Below, in pieces: positions 28,222 to 36,825 of a stretch of DNA of 64,000 nucleotides. The stretch comes from Xanthomonas sp. DAR 34887 (GTDB lineage: Bacteria; Pseudomonadota; Gammaproteobacteria; Xanthomonadales; Xanthomonadaceae). The stretch spans positions 1,961,001 through 2,025,000 of the forward strand of contig NZ_CP162490.1 in assembly GCF_041245805.1 (NCBI RefSeq). Direction: 5' to 3'. Under the pieces are notes generated by a model. That model did not search any database and was not told the DNA's origin. It saw nothing but the letters and a program-made list of their open reading frames with translations. Every line of letters begins with the position of its first letter. Position 1 is the first letter of the stretch. Made by a program: the position numbers and the translations under genes.

Positions 28222-29769
28222 ATGCAGCGTTTTCTGCGCGCCTTGTGGTCTCGCCCGGATTCCCCGCGGCCGCGTCGCGGCGCCGCGCGCGCGCTGCGGT
28301 CTGCGACGCTGCTGCTGTGCCTTGGCGCCCTCGGCATCGGCAGCGCCAGCGCGCAGGCCGAGCCGAGCGCGGCAGCGATCACGCCGACCGACCGCCTGCA
28401 CGAAGCCTGGTGGGCACAGCGCCACCAGCAGGTGCTGGAGCAGGCGCGCGCGCACCCGGATACGCCGCTGCTGCTGATCGGCGACTCGATCACCCACAAC
28501 TACGACAAGGCGAATGCGCCGGACGAGGATTTCCAGCCGACCTGGCAGACCTTCTACGGCAGCCGCGGCGCGCTGAACCTGGGGTTCAGCGGCGATGCCA
28601 CCGAGCATGTGCTGTGGCGGCTGCAGCACGGCGAAGTGGATGGCCTGCAGCCCAAGGTCGCAATGCTGCTGATCGGCACCAACAACACCGGGCACGAGCA
28701 GCACAGCGCCGCGGACACGGTGCGCGGCATCGACGCGGTGGTGGCGACCCTGGAGCAGCGCCTGCCGAAGACCCGCATCCTGCTGCTCGGCCTGCTGCCC
28801 AGCGCCGGATCGGCGCAGAAGCGCGCGCGCGACGCCGAGGTCAACCGTGCCCTGGCGGTGCGCTACGGCGACAATCCGCGCGTCGCGTATCTCGACATCG
28901 GCTCGGTCTTTCGCAAGGACGGCGCGCTCGACCAGAGCCTGTTCTACGACCCGCGGCTGCATCCGCCGGGCGGCGCCCTGCATCCGGACACGCGCGGCCA
29001 GCGGCTTATGGCCGAGGCGATCGAGCCGACCCTGGCGCGCCTGCTCGGCGAGCCGCCGCGGGTGCCGCTGGCGGCGATGACCGAGGTCAATCCCGCGCTC
29101 ATCCCGGTGCCGTGGCTGGAGCAGGATTCCTACGACTGGTACGCACGCCACCACGCGGCGCTGGACGCGGCGCGCGGGTTGCAGCCGGACGTGGTGATGC
29201 TCGGCGACTCGATCACCCACTTCTGGGCCGGGCCGCCGCAGGCCGTGCGGGTCAGCGGCGCGCAGGCCTGGCAGCGCACCTTCGGCAAGGCCAGGGTGTT
29301 GAACCTGGGCTTCGGCTGGGATCGCACCCAGAACGTGCTGTGGCGGCTGCGGCAGGGCGAAGTGGACGGCCTGGCGCCGCGCTGGGTGGTGATCAACATC
29401 GGCACCAACAACCTCACCGGCACCGAGAACGCGCGCGCCAGCACGCCGCAGGAAGCGGCCGACGGCGTGGCCGCGGTGGTCGCCGAGGTGCGCCAGCGGC
29501 TGCCGCGCAGCAAGATCGTGCTGATGGGGATCTTCCCGCGCGGCTTCGCCGCCGACGGGCCGTTGCGCGGCCCGATCGCGCAGACCAATCGCCTGCTGGC
29601 CGCGCGCTTCGGCCACGATCCGGCGGTGCGCTGGCTGGATATCGGCGCGCGCTTCCTGCAGCCCGACGGGCGCCTGCCGCAGGCGCTGATGCCCGACAGT
29701 ACCCATCCCAACGAGGACGGTTACCGGATCTGGGGCGAGGCGCTGCGCGAGATCGGCGTCGGCGGTTAA
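28222..29769 (+). CDS. Secreted hydrolase with two tandem SGNH/GDSL domains
   Basis: The 515-residue protein has an Arg-rich N-terminus, a signal peptide ending near ASAQA (about residue 46), and two homologous SGNH esterase domains. The first has IGDSITH (nucleophile Ser near residue 93) and the second LGDSITH near residue 331. Each continues with a GTNN oxyanion motif and LGFSGD or LGFGWD, and the second ends with DSTHP as the Asp-His pair. The first copy's equivalent is spread over DPRLHPPGGALHPD. The fold resembles platelet-activating-factor acetylhydrolase-like and carbohydrate deacetylase members. Internal duplication is clear; the substrate is unknown. Confidence 0.85.
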   Translation: MQRFLRALWSRPDSPRPRRGAARALRSATLLLCLGALGIGSASAQAEPSAAAITPTDRLHEAWWAQRHQQVLEQARAHPDTPLLLIGDSITHNYDKANAPDEDFQPTWQTFYGSRGALNLGFSGDATEHVLWRLQHGEVDGLQPKVAMLLIGTNNTGHEQHSAADTVRGIDAVVATLEQRLPKTRILLLGLLPSAGSAQKRARDAEVNRALAVRYGDNPRVAYLDIGSVFRKDGALDQSLFYDPRLHPPGGALHPDTRGQRLMAEAIEPTLARLLGEPPRVPLAAMTEVNPALIPVPWLEQDSYDWYARHHAALDAARGLQPDVVMLGDSITHFWAGPPQAVRVSGAQAWQRTFGKARVLNLGFGWDRTQNVLWRLRQGEVDGLAPRWVVINIGTNNLTGTENARASTPQEAADGVAAVVAEVRQRLPRSKIVLMGIFPRGFAADGPLRGPIAQTNRLLAARFGHDPAVRWLDIGARFLQPDGRLPQALMPDSTHPNEDGYRIWGEALREIGVGG

Positions 29770-29960
29770 AGCACCGACAGGGAGAGATAGCCACTGTAGG
29801 AGCGGCTTCAGCCGCGACAGGCGCTATCGGTAACGCGTGTCGCGGCTAAAGCCGCTCCTACGGTGGTGGCGCAGGCCAACCCCGCACTCCATGCGCCGGA
29901 GGCCGAGGGCAGGCGCTAGGCGCCCGTGGCGGGAATCCCTTGCCGGCGAATGCTGCGCGC
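29770..29960. repeat. REP doublet (29795-29861)
   Basis: TGTAGGAGCGGCTTCAGCC at 29795 and its inverted partner ending CCGCTCCTAC at 29861 form a head-to-head REP pair that can fold into a large cruciform. It lies between two convergent genes, the usual REP location. No other structure is seen in this spacer. Confidence 0.85.
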
Positions 29961-30305
29961 TCAGCCCTTGTCCGGCTTCAGCAGTTCCAGCACCGCTTCG
30001 CGGCGCCGCGCCGGCAGATTGCGGTAGCGGGTCAGCAGCGCCTGCTCGTGCGTGTCGTGCGCCTGCAGCGCGTAATCGGCCGGCAGGTCGTGCAGGCGCG
30101 CGCCGCCCTGGCCGCAGATCAGTTCGTCCAGCGAACGCTTGAGCACGCCGCGCAGGTTGGGCAACAGGCGGAAGCTCGGGGTCTCGCGATCGTTCTCCCA
30201 CGCCGACACCGACGACTTGGTCACGCCGAGTGCGAAGCCCAATTGTTCCTGGGTGAGCCCGGCGGCTTTCCTGGCTTCGCGCAAACGGTCGCCGAAGCTT
30301 TTCAT
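29961..30305 (-). CDS. Small XRE family regulator
   Basis: The 114-residue protein has an N-terminal HTH (residues 1-60: FGDRLREARKAAGLTQEQLG, VTKSSVSAWENDRETPS) and a short C-terminal part ending in a LLKP helix. This is the layout of small Cro/C1-type repressors. It is divergent from a small hypothetical gene. The palindrome GTTACGG-N22-CCGTAAC just upstream is a likely autoregulatory operator. The start is fixed by the family N-terminus MKSFGDRLR. Confidence 0.85.
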   Translation of the reverse strand: MKSFGDRLREARKAAGLTQEQLGFALGVTKSSVSAWENDRETPSFRLLPNLRGVLKRSLDELICGQGGARLHDLPADYALQAHDTHEQALLTRYRNLPARRREAVLELLKPDKG

Positions 30306-30321
30306 CGCGGTGGGCCTTGCA

Positions 30322-30357
30322 GTTACGGGGCCTACCAAGATATGGAGCATCCGTAAC
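30322..30357. promoter_or_regulatory. Palindrome upstream of the XRE gene, candidate operator
   Basis: GTTACGG (30322-30328) and CCGTAAC (30351-30357) are perfect inverted 7-mers separated by 22 bases and begin 16 bases before the XRE start. TTGACT at 30376 and GATACT at 30400 form a possible rightward promoter for the small gene at 30.6 kb. Confidence 0.45.
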
Positions 30358-30601
30358 CTTGTCGTACAGCCATGCTTGACTCTAGATGTTCGGAGATTCG
30401 ATACTTTGGCGGTGCGGGCCGCGCTGACACGTGATGGCGCGCACAGCGGACACGGACGACCGAGGAGTGCATGGTATTTCGCCTATTTTCCATTGCCGTT
30501 GCAGCCACGGCGCAGCGGCGCCGCGTGGCGTTTCTTCCCAGGACCGGCCGCGCCACGACGCGCGAGCGTGGTGCGGCCGCCGCCGCGACGGAGGGTGGCG
30601 C

Positions 30602-30799
30602 ATGGCCACCTACGAAGTGAAGCTGCGGCGCGTGGCGCAGCTGGAGCCGGCGGTGTACGTGCTGGTCCACGCCGCCAACGCATATCTGGCGGCGCGCGCC
30701 GCCGAGCGCCACAACCCGGGCTATCGTGCGTACATGGTCGCGGTGTGGGTGGATGGCGTGCGTGTGGACATCGGCGCGTTTCGCCCGCCGTATCGCTGA
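30602..30799 (+). CDS. Small hypothetical protein (65 aa)
   Basis: This 65-residue frame has a good ribosome site (GGAGGGT about 6 bases before the ATG) and protein-like composition: a basic N-terminus, a helical middle (YVLVHAANAYLAARAAERH) and a beta-like end VAVWVDGVRVDIGAF. It has no known domain, no signal peptide and no membrane segment. It sits alone between the XRE regulator and a MITE. A promoter-like pair lies about 200 bases upstream. Confidence 0.5.
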   Translation: MATYEVKLRRVAQLEPAVYVLVHAANAYLAARAAERHNPGYRAYMVAVWVDGVRVDIGAFRPPYR

Positions 30800-30900
30800 G
30801 TGCGCGGCGGCCGATTGCGTGCGGCGCAGCGCCGTGCGCTGCCTGGCGTGGTGACATACGTTGCGGCAATGCGGGCGCGGAATCGTTGGCCGCCGCCTGA

Positions 30901-31228
30901 AGGGCGCCTTTAATAACTCCATTTCTGAAGCTGCACGCTGCACGCTGCGCGTGGCGATGGCGTGTTCTTTTTTTTGTCGCGGCTGAAGCCGCTCCTACAC
31001 ACGCGCGCCTTGCTCGTGTAGGAGCGGCTTCAGCCGCGACAGGAGGACGAAGCGGCCGTGATGCCAAAGCGTCCATGAAAACGCGGCTGCAACGCCACCG
31101 TCCACCGCCAATGCGCCTTAGCCACTCCATGGCATCTGGAACGTCTCGATGCCGAAACCTGCGGGCTAGGCGTGTCGACATCTCGCAAGTGCATCGACAT
31201 GCTTTTGGGGATTATTAGAGGTGCCCTG
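30901..31228. mobile_element. MITE copy 1 (328 bp, with internal REP doublet)
   Basis: The element starts AGGGCGCCTTTAATAA and ends TTATTAGAGGTGCCCT, so its ends are imperfect inverted repeats of about 16 bases. Inside is a REP doublet (30975-31043). The whole unit is co-linear with 36961-37291, sharing the start, the REP pair, GACAGGAGGACGAAG, CCTGCGGGCT and GGATTATTAG landmarks. No coding frame is present, so it is a non-autonomous element. Confidence 0.8.
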
Positions 31229-31255
31229 ATGGCGGGCATCGGCTGAGACGCAGGC

Positions 31256-31283
31256 AACAAAAAACCCGCCGAAGCGGGTTTTC
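31256..31283 (-). terminator. Terminator of the first tRNA-Leu
   Basis: On the minus strand, AACCCGC-TTCG-GCGGGTT is followed by a run of T. It lies about 25 bases after the tRNA 3' end. Confidence 0.85.
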
Positions 31284-31305
31284 CTTACAACGCTTGCCGT
31301 ATCGA

Positions 31306-31392
31306 TGGTGCCCAGGAGAGGACTCGAACCTCCACGAAGTTGCCCCCGCTAGCACCTGAAGCTAGTGCGTCTACCAATTCCGCCACCTGGGC
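31306..31392 (-). tRNA. tRNA-Leu(CAG), copy 1
   Basis: The minus strand reads GCCCAGGTGGCGGAATTGG, then an anticodon arm with CTTCAGG (anticodon CAG), a long variable arm, GGTTCGAGTCC and the CCTGGGC-A-CCA end. The 87 bases include an encoded CCA. The long variable arm is a class II tRNA trait, and the sequence parallels E. coli tRNA-Leu(CAG). Confidence 0.96.
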
Positions 31393-31406
31393 GATACAGG
31401 CGCGGA

Positions 31407-31435
31407 ATTCTGCTGGCAGCGCGTGGGACTGTCAA
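31407..31435 (-). promoter_or_regulatory. Promoter of tRNA-Leu copy 1
   Basis: Reading leftward, TTGACA (31435-31430), a 17-base spacer and CAGAAT (31412-31407) lie 15 bases before the tRNA 5' end. Confidence 0.75.
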
Positions 31436-31777
31436 GCAAGTTTTTTGGTACAGCGCGGCGGTTACGCGACAGCCGCTGTTGTTCGCCGCATCGCTCCCTC
31501 AACTGGCCGCGCATGCGGAGCGATCGGAGGCATGAGTTCCGTTCGCGACATCGCGGCCTGGGTGATGGGAGACATCGGTCGCATCGGGAATCGCCGAGCG
31601 CTGTGCGGTTCGACGCGTCAGTGGCTGGCGTCGTAGGAGGGGACTTCAGCCCGGACACGCCATTGCCGCCGAATCCTCGGGACGAGTCGTTGCAGAAGAA
31701 CGTCCACGCAGGCCTGCACGGAAGAGTGCGCTGGCGCCGCCGCGCGAACCATCGCGTCACGGCCGCGAACGCCGGGC

Positions 31778-31806
31778 AAAAAAAATCCCGCCGAAGCGGG
31801 TTTTTC
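31778..31806 (-). terminator. Terminator of the second tRNA-Leu
   Basis: On the minus strand CCCGC-TTCG-GCGGG is followed by a run of T, about 20 bases after the tRNA end. It closely resembles the terminator of copy 1. Confidence 0.85.
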
Positions 31807-31823
31807 TTTGCTGCTGTATCGAA

Positions 31824-31910
31824 TGGTGCCCAGGAGAGGACTCGAACCTCCACGAAGTTGCCCCCGCTAGCACCTGAAGCTAGTGCGTCTACCAATTCCG
31901 CCACCTGGGC
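31824..31910 (-). tRNA. tRNA-Leu(CAG), copy 2
   Basis: Identical in sequence to copy 1, with the same anticodon CAG, long variable arm and encoded CCA. Each copy has its own promoter and terminator, so they are separate transcription units rather than one processed transcript. The 430-base spacer between the copies holds no gene I can support. Confidence 0.96.
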
Positions 31911-31924
31911 GATACAGGCCGAGA

Positions 31925-31953
31925 ATTTTGTCGGGTGCGCGCGTCGCTGTCAA
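31925..31953 (-). promoter_or_regulatory. Promoter of tRNA-Leu copy 2
   Basis: Reading leftward, TTGACA (31953-31948), a 17-base spacer and CAAAAT (31930-31925) lie 15 bases before the tRNA 5' end. Confidence 0.8.
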
Positions 31954-32314
31954 GCGGCGTTTAAGCGCGCTTCGGCTGTGCCGTGCCAGCGGCGCGCGGC
32001 CGCAGGCCGATGCGTCAGCTGGCAGTGAAGTGCAGGCCCTGATAGATCGCGCAGCGGTAGCCGAGCGTGGCGCCGTTCTGCCGGTAGCAGGGCAGTGCGG
32101 CCTTCGGTCAACCGATATGTGCCAATGCGCAGGCCGCCACGGGGCTGGGTCGGAGTGGCGTTGTCGGTACCGGGCCTGCACTGGCTCAGGTCGATCGCGA
32201 TCGCGGCCGAGGCGTCGCTCTCCGGCGACCGGGCAATCGAGCGATCAGGGCATCGCGGAATCAGGCGCGCCTCTGGCGGTGGGTAGCCCGCGGAACGCGC
32301 GTTGCACGTCGGCA
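31954..32314. other. Spacer between tRNA-Leu copies 2 and 3
   Basis: About 360 bases. Open frames exist on both strands but lack ribosome sites and family features. I see no supported gene; an old gene remnant is possible. Confidence 0.4.
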
Positions 32315-32343
32315 TTGACAAGGGCGCGCGGCGCCTGCAAAAT
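32315..32343 (+). promoter_or_regulatory. Promoter of tRNA-Leu copy 3
   Basis: TTGACA (32315-32320), a 17-base spacer and CAAAAT (32338-32343) precede the tRNA by 14 bases. Both hexamers are the same as in the copy 2 promoter. Confidence 0.8.
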
Positions 32344-32357
32344 TCGCGGCTTCCATC

Positions 32358-32444
32358 GCCCAGATGGCGGAATTGGTAGACGCACTAGCTTCAGGTGCTA
32401 GCGGGGGCAACTTCGTGGAGGTTCGAGTCCTCTTCTGGGCACCA
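32358..32444 (+). tRNA. tRNA-Leu(CAG), copy 3
   Basis: 87 bases with anticodon CAG and encoded CCA, on the opposite strand to copies 1 and 2. It differs from them at the last acceptor pair: GCCCAGA/TCTGGGC instead of GCCCAGG/CCTGGGC, a compensated change (A-U for G-C). Confidence 0.96.
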
Positions 32445-32581
32445 TATGCAAGACGCGGGAGCGCTGAATTCCCGCAACGACCGGCCCGCTGACGCGGGCC
32501 TCGTCGTTTCTGGGGGTCTCTGCCGCCAGGGCCTGGCCGCCGGTTTGCGTGTGTTGACGACCCAGCGAGTACCATGGGCAG

Positions 32582-35044
32582 ATGACCAATAGAAAAGCCA
32601 AGTCCGGCAAGTCCGGCAAATCCGCATCCCACGATACGCCCGCCAGCAAGGCCGGCACCCCGGCGGCTCCGCCGCCGAAGAAATCCAAGATGCCGTCGTG
32701 GATGCCCAGCCTCCCCAGTTTCCTGCGGCGCAGTCCCAAGCCGCCGTTGCAGCCGCTGCATCCACCCGAGCCGGTGTCCGCGCCGTCCTCGCGCAAGAAG
32801 CCGCCCGCACCGGTGGTCGATCCGTACGCCGCCCGCGAGGCCGAGCGCTATGCTGAGCCGATCGCCAGCCGCGAGGCGATCCTGCAGTTGCTGGACCGTT
32901 GCGACGGCCCGCAGACGCTCGAGGAACTGGCCGGGCAACTGGGCCTGACCGAGCCGTCGCGCATGGAGGCGTTGAGCAAGCGCCTGGGCGCGATGCTGCG
33001 CGAGGCGCAGCTGGTGCAGAACCGCCGCGGCGGCTATGCGCCGGTGCAGCAGACCAATCTGATTCCCGGCGTGGTGATCGCCAATCCCGACGGTTTCGGC
33101 TTCCTGCGTCCGGACGAAGGCGGCGACGATCTGTTCCTGCCGCCCTACGAAATGCGCAAGGTGCTGCATGGCGACCGCGCCCTGGCCAACGTCACCGGCA
33201 TCGACCGCCGCGGCCGCCGCGAAGGCAGCATCGCGCGGGTGCTCGAGCGCGGCCTGACCCGCCTGATCGGCCGCTTCAGCATGGAAGGCGGCATCGCCTA
33301 CGTGGTGCCGGACGACAAGCGCATCCAGCGCAACGTGCAGATCCCCATCGATGCGACGGGCGAGGCCCGCGACGGCCAGCTGGTGGTGTGCGAACTGACC
33401 TCCACTCCGGATGGGCGTCGCCCGCCGATCGGCAAGATCATCGCCGTGCTCGGCGACAAGCTGACCCCGTCGCTGCTGGTGGAAGCGGCGATCCATGGCC
33501 ACGAGTTGCCGTACGAATTCCCGCAGGAAGTGCTGGACGAGGCCGCGGCGGTGCCGCTGACGGTGGAGCCGGCGGCGATCAAGGGCCGCGTGGACCTGCG
33601 GCAGACGCCGCTGGTGACCATCGACGGCGCCGACGCCAAGGACTTCGACGACGCGGTGTTCTGCGAACCGAACGCGGAAGGGTTCCGCCTGGTTGTGGCG
33701 ATCGCCGACGTGTCGCACTACGTGCGTCCGGGCACGCCGCTGGACACCGAGGCGGTCAAGCGCGCGACCTCGGTGTATTTCCCGGGTTTCGTGGTGCCGA
33801 TGCTGCCGGAGACGCTGTCCAACGGCATCTGTTCGCTCAACCCCAAGGTCGACCGCATGTGTTTCGTCTGCGACATGCAGATCGACCGCCAGGGCGAGGT
33901 GACCGGCGCACGCTTCTACGAGGCGGTGATGAACTCGCACGCGCGGCTCACCTACGACCAGGTGTGGCAGGCGGTGGGCGAGAAGGACGAGCAGGTGCGC
34001 AAGGACGTGGCTGCGGTGCTGCCGCACCTCGAGCGCCTGTACCAGCTGTACCAGGTGCTGGCCAAGGCGCGTTCGCGCCGTGGCGCGATCGAGTTCGAGA
34101 CCTCGGAAGTGCGCTTCGTGCTCGACAACACCGGCGAGGTGACCCAGGCCGGCATGCTGGTGCGCAACGACGCGCACAAGCTGATCGAGGAATGCATGAT
34201 CGCCGCCAACGTGGCGGCGGCGCGGCACCTGCTGGAGGCGCGCATCCCGGCGCCGTACCGCGTGCACGAGCGGCCGCCGGAGTCGAAGTACGCCGACCTG
34301 CTGGAGTTCCTCAAGGAATTCAAGCTGAGCCTGCCGCCGTGGAACAAGGTGGTGCCGGGCGACTACACCAAGCTGCTGAAGAAGGTGCGCGAGCGCCCCG
34401 ACGCGGCCTTGCTGGAGTCGGTGCTGCTGCGCAGCCAGAGCATGGCGGTGTACTCGCCGGACAACGCAGGCCACTTCGGCCTGGCGCTGGAGGCGTATGC
34501 GCACTTCACCTCGCCGATCCGCCGTTATCCGGATCTGCTGGTGCACCGCGCGATCAAGTACGCGCTGACCCGCGGCGCGCCGGACAAGTACCTGTATTCG
34601 CCGCGCGAGATGACGGCGCTGGCGCTGCAGTGCTCCGAACGCGAGCGCCGTGCCGACGAGGCCGAGCGCGAGGTCGACGAGCGCTACCGCGCGGCGTGGA
34701 TGGAAAAGCATGTCGGCGGCCAGTTCGACGGCGTGGTCAGCGGCGTCACCAGCTTCGGCCTGTTCGTGGAGCTGGACCAGTCCAAGGTCAACGGCCTGAT
34801 CCACGTGACCCAGCTGCCGCAGGACTATTACCAGTTCGACGCGGTGCGCAAGACCCTGTCCGGCGAACGCCGCGGCATGCAGTTCCGCCTCGGCGACCGG
34901 GTCCGCATCCTGGTGCTGAAGGCGAGCATGGAAGAACGCAAGATCGATTTCCGCCTGGTGGTGGAAGGCGAGCCGATGACCGACATGCCGCCGCCGCCGG
35001 AACGCGGGCAGCAGCCGGCCAAGCGCAAGAAAAAGAAGTACTGA
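32582..35044 (+). CDS. rnr: Ribonuclease R
   Basis: The 820-residue 3'-5' exoribonuclease degrades structured RNA and takes part in RNA quality control. After a Lys/Pro-rich N-terminal tail (residues 1-80) come a helix-turn-helix-like segment (EELAGQLGLTEPSRME), cold-shock RNA-binding domains, and the RNB catalytic domain with acidic active-site motif DGADAKDFDDAV near residue 346. A C-terminal S1 domain (FDGVVSGVTSFGLFVEL) and a Lys-rich tail follow. The length matches RNase R rather than RNase II. The ATG is the first in frame after the tRNA. rlmB lies downstream as in E. coli, but with a GFA gene between. Confidence 0.97.
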   Translation: MTNRKAKSGKSGKSASHDTPASKAGTPAAPPPKKSKMPSWMPSLPSFLRRSPKPPLQPLHPPEPVSAPSSRKKPPAPVVDPYAAREAERYAEPIASREAILQLLDRCDGPQTLEELAGQLGLTEPSRMEALSKRLGAMLREAQLVQNRRGGYAPVQQTNLIPGVVIANPDGFGFLRPDEGGDDLFLPPYEMRKVLHGDRALANVTGIDRRGRREGSIARVLERGLTRLIGRFSMEGGIAYVVPDDKRIQRNVQIPIDATGEARDGQLVVCELTSTPDGRRPPIGKIIAVLGDKLTPSLLVEAAIHGHELPYEFPQEVLDEAAAVPLTVEPAAIKGRVDLRQTPLVTIDGADAKDFDDAVFCEPNAEGFRLVVAIADVSHYVRPGTPLDTEAVKRATSVYFPGFVVPMLPETLSNGICSLNPKVDRMCFVCDMQIDRQGEVTGARFYEAVMNSHARLTYDQVWQAVGEKDEQVRKDVAAVLPHLERLYQLYQVLAKARSRRGAIEFETSEVRFVLDNTGEVTQAGMLVRNDAHKLIEECMIAANVAAARHLLEARIPAPYRVHERPPESKYADLLEFLKEFKLSLPPWNKVVPGDYTKLLKKVRERPDAALLESVLLRSQSMAVYSPDNAGHFGLALEAYAHFTSPIRRYPDLLVHRAIKYALTRGAPDKYLYSPREMTALALQCSERERRADEAEREVDERYRAAWMEKHVGGQFDGVVSGVTSFGLFVELDQSKVNGLIHVTQLPQDYYQFDAVRKTLSGERRGMQFRLGDRVRILVLKASMEERKIDFRLVVEGEPMTDMPPPPERGQQPAKRKKKKY

Positions 35045-35152
35045 CGGCGCAGGATCGCGGCCGGTCGCGTGGCGGCCGCCGCGATCGCTGGCTCCCTGCG
35101 CGAGGCGCGGGGGGCGTTTCCTGCGCGATGCGATTCGCAACGGAGAGCAGAC

Positions 35153-35623
35153 ATGGACCACGACGAGTACAGCGGCGGTTGCCAGTGCGGTGCGGTGCGC
35201 TTCCGGGTACGCGGCCGGCTGGACGATGCTTCTATCTGCCATTGCCGGATGTGCCAGAAGGCGTTCGGCGCCTATTACGCGCCGCTGGTGTCCACGCGCG
35301 GCGCCGAGTTGCTGTGGACGCGCGGGGCGCTGAAGCATTTCCAATCGTCCAATCTGGTGCGGCGCGGTTTTTGCGGCGACTGCGGCACGCCGCTGACCTA
35401 CGAGGCGCCGGACGGCGTCGCCGTGGCCGCCGGCGCGTTCGACGATCCGGCGGCGCTGCCGCCGCGGATCCAGTACGGGCTGGAAGGCAAGCTGCCGTTC
35501 GTGGACGGCCTGCACCGGCTGACCGCGATCCGCACCGATGGCGATCTGGACGCGGCGCCGTTCCTGGCGCAGGTGGTGTCGTACCAGCATCCGGACCACG
35601 ACACCGAACGCTGGCCGGGCTGA
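35153..35623 (+). CDS. GFA (glutathione-dependent formaldehyde-activating-like) family protein
   Basis: The 156-residue protein has the CENP-V/GFA zinc fold: GGCQCGAVRF (residues 8-17), CHCRMCQKAFG (30-40) and CGDCGTPLTY (74-83) supply the Cys ligands. Family members include S-(hydroxymethyl)glutathione synthase-like proteins, but most have no proven activity. GGAGAG precedes the ATG. It separates rnr from rlmB, which are neighbours in many gammaproteobacteria, so it looks like a local insertion. Confidence 0.88.
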   Translation: MDHDEYSGGCQCGAVRFRVRGRLDDASICHCRMCQKAFGAYYAPLVSTRGAELLWTRGALKHFQSSNLVRRGFCGDCGTPLTYEAPDGVAVAAGAFDDPAALPPRIQYGLEGKLPFVDGLHRLTAIRTDGDLDAAPFLAQVVSYQHPDHDTERWPG

Positions 35624-36078
35624 GTCAGGATGCTGGCCGGCCGAGGCGGGCAAGCCCGGTCGCAGCGGGCGCCTGCGCGACGGTCTGTCGTCGCTCAAGC
35701 AGGCCGCGGCGCGCTGCGCGACGGCATGGTGTGGGCGTATTCTGGGAACTGCGCCGCATTGGCCACCGGCGTGCGCCCGCCCCTCTACGATGGCGCAGGC
35801 GCTTCGGTGCGGTTCCGCACGGGCTGGCGCAATGCCTGCATGCCGCTAAGCAAGCCGAGCCAACGCCTCCTGTAGGAGCGGCTTCAGCCGCGACGCGCGC
35901 AGCCCAAGCGCCGCACTGACCGCCGAGGCTCGGCTGCATCCTCGCGCGCGGAATCGGGAAGCCACTGACGCCGCACTTCCTATTCCCCAGTCCCAATTCC
36001 CCATTCCCAGCCCCACCATGTGACGCGAGCAGCCGCAACGCCTACCATGCCCGCTTTCCTCCTCGCAGCCCCCGCCTC
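35624..36078. other. Intergenic region with a single REP and low-complexity tract
   Basis: A single REP unit lies at 35871-35893. Just before rlmB, 35965-36015 is a degenerate tandem of ATTCCC-like heptamers (for example ATTCCCCAGTCCCAATTCCC). No gene is supported in this 455-base spacer. Confidence 0.6.
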
Positions 36079-36825
36079 ATGAGCAAGCAGAACCAGTGGA
36101 TCGTCGGCGTCAACGCCGTGGCATCGTCGATCGAGAACGATGCCGACAACGTGCGCGAAGTGCTGGTCGAGGCGGGCAGCAAGAACCCGCGGCTGGTGGA
36201 GATCGAGGAGAACGCGCGGCGCAAGGGCATCGAGGTGCGGCGGGTCAACACCCAGGCGCTGGACGGCGTCGGTGGCTCGGTGCGGCATCAGGGCGTGGCC
36301 GCGCGCTATGCGGCGGCGCGTACCTGGGGCGAGAACGAACTGGAAGGCCTGGTGACCGCCGCCGAAGGCCGCGCGCTGCTGCTGGTGCTCGACGGCGTGC
36401 AGGATCCGCACAACCTTGGCGCCTGCCTGCGCAGCGCGGCTGCGGCTGGCGCGACCGCGGTGGTGATTCCGAAGGACAAGTCGGCACCGGTCAACGCCAC
36501 CGTGCGCAAGACCTCGGCCGGCGCCGCCGATCGCATTCCGATCGTGGCGGTGACCAACCTGGCGCGCTGCCTGCGCGACCTGCAGAAGCAGGGCGTGTGG
36601 ATCTACGGCCTGGTCGGCGAGGCCGACACCTCGCTGTACGCGCAGGACCTGCGCGGCAACGTGGCGCTGGTGCTGGGCGGTGAATCCGACGGCCTGCGCC
36701 GCCTGACCCGCGAGCACTGCGACGGCCTGGTCAAGATTCCGATGCCGGGCGATATCGAGAGCCTCAACGTGTCGGTGGCGACCGGCGTGACCCTGTTCGA
36801 GGCGGTGCGGCAGCGCATGGGCTGA
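36079..36825 (+). CDS. rlmB: 23S rRNA (guanosine-2251-2'-O)-methyltransferase
   Basis: The 248-residue SPOUT methyltransferase has an N-terminal L30e-like substrate domain (IVGVNAVASSIEN) and a C-terminal knotted catalytic domain. That domain has the three motifs LDGVQDPHNLGACLRSA, VLGGESDGL and IPMPGDIESLNVSVATGV. It methylates G2251 in the peptidyl-transferase loop of 23S rRNA using S-adenosylmethionine. Length and motifs are typical. It follows the short repeat-containing spacer after the GFA gene. Confidence 0.96.
   Translation: MSKQNQWIVGVNAVASSIENDADNVREVLVEAGSKNPRLVEIEENARRKGIEVRRVNTQALDGVGGSVRHQGVAARYAAARTWGENELEGLVTAAEGRALLLVLDGVQDPHNLGACLRSAAAAGATAVVIPKDKSAPVNATVRKTSAGAADRIPIVAVTNLARCLRDLQKQGVWIYGLVGEADTSLYAQDLRGNVALVLGGESDGLRRLTREHCDGLVKIPMPGDIESLNVSVATGVTLFEAVRQRMG

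Noticed and set aside
31954..32314. Minus-strand frames between tRNA-Leu copies as a gene
   Set aside because: No ribosome site, no family signature, and the frame runs into a tRNA gene.
31306..32444. tRNA-Leu repeats as attachment sites of an integrated element
   Set aside because: There is no integrase between or beside the copies, and each has its own promoter and terminator.
32261..35698. Long minus-strand frame opposite rnr
   Set aside because: Same reason: the plus strand encodes a complete RNase R with all motifs.
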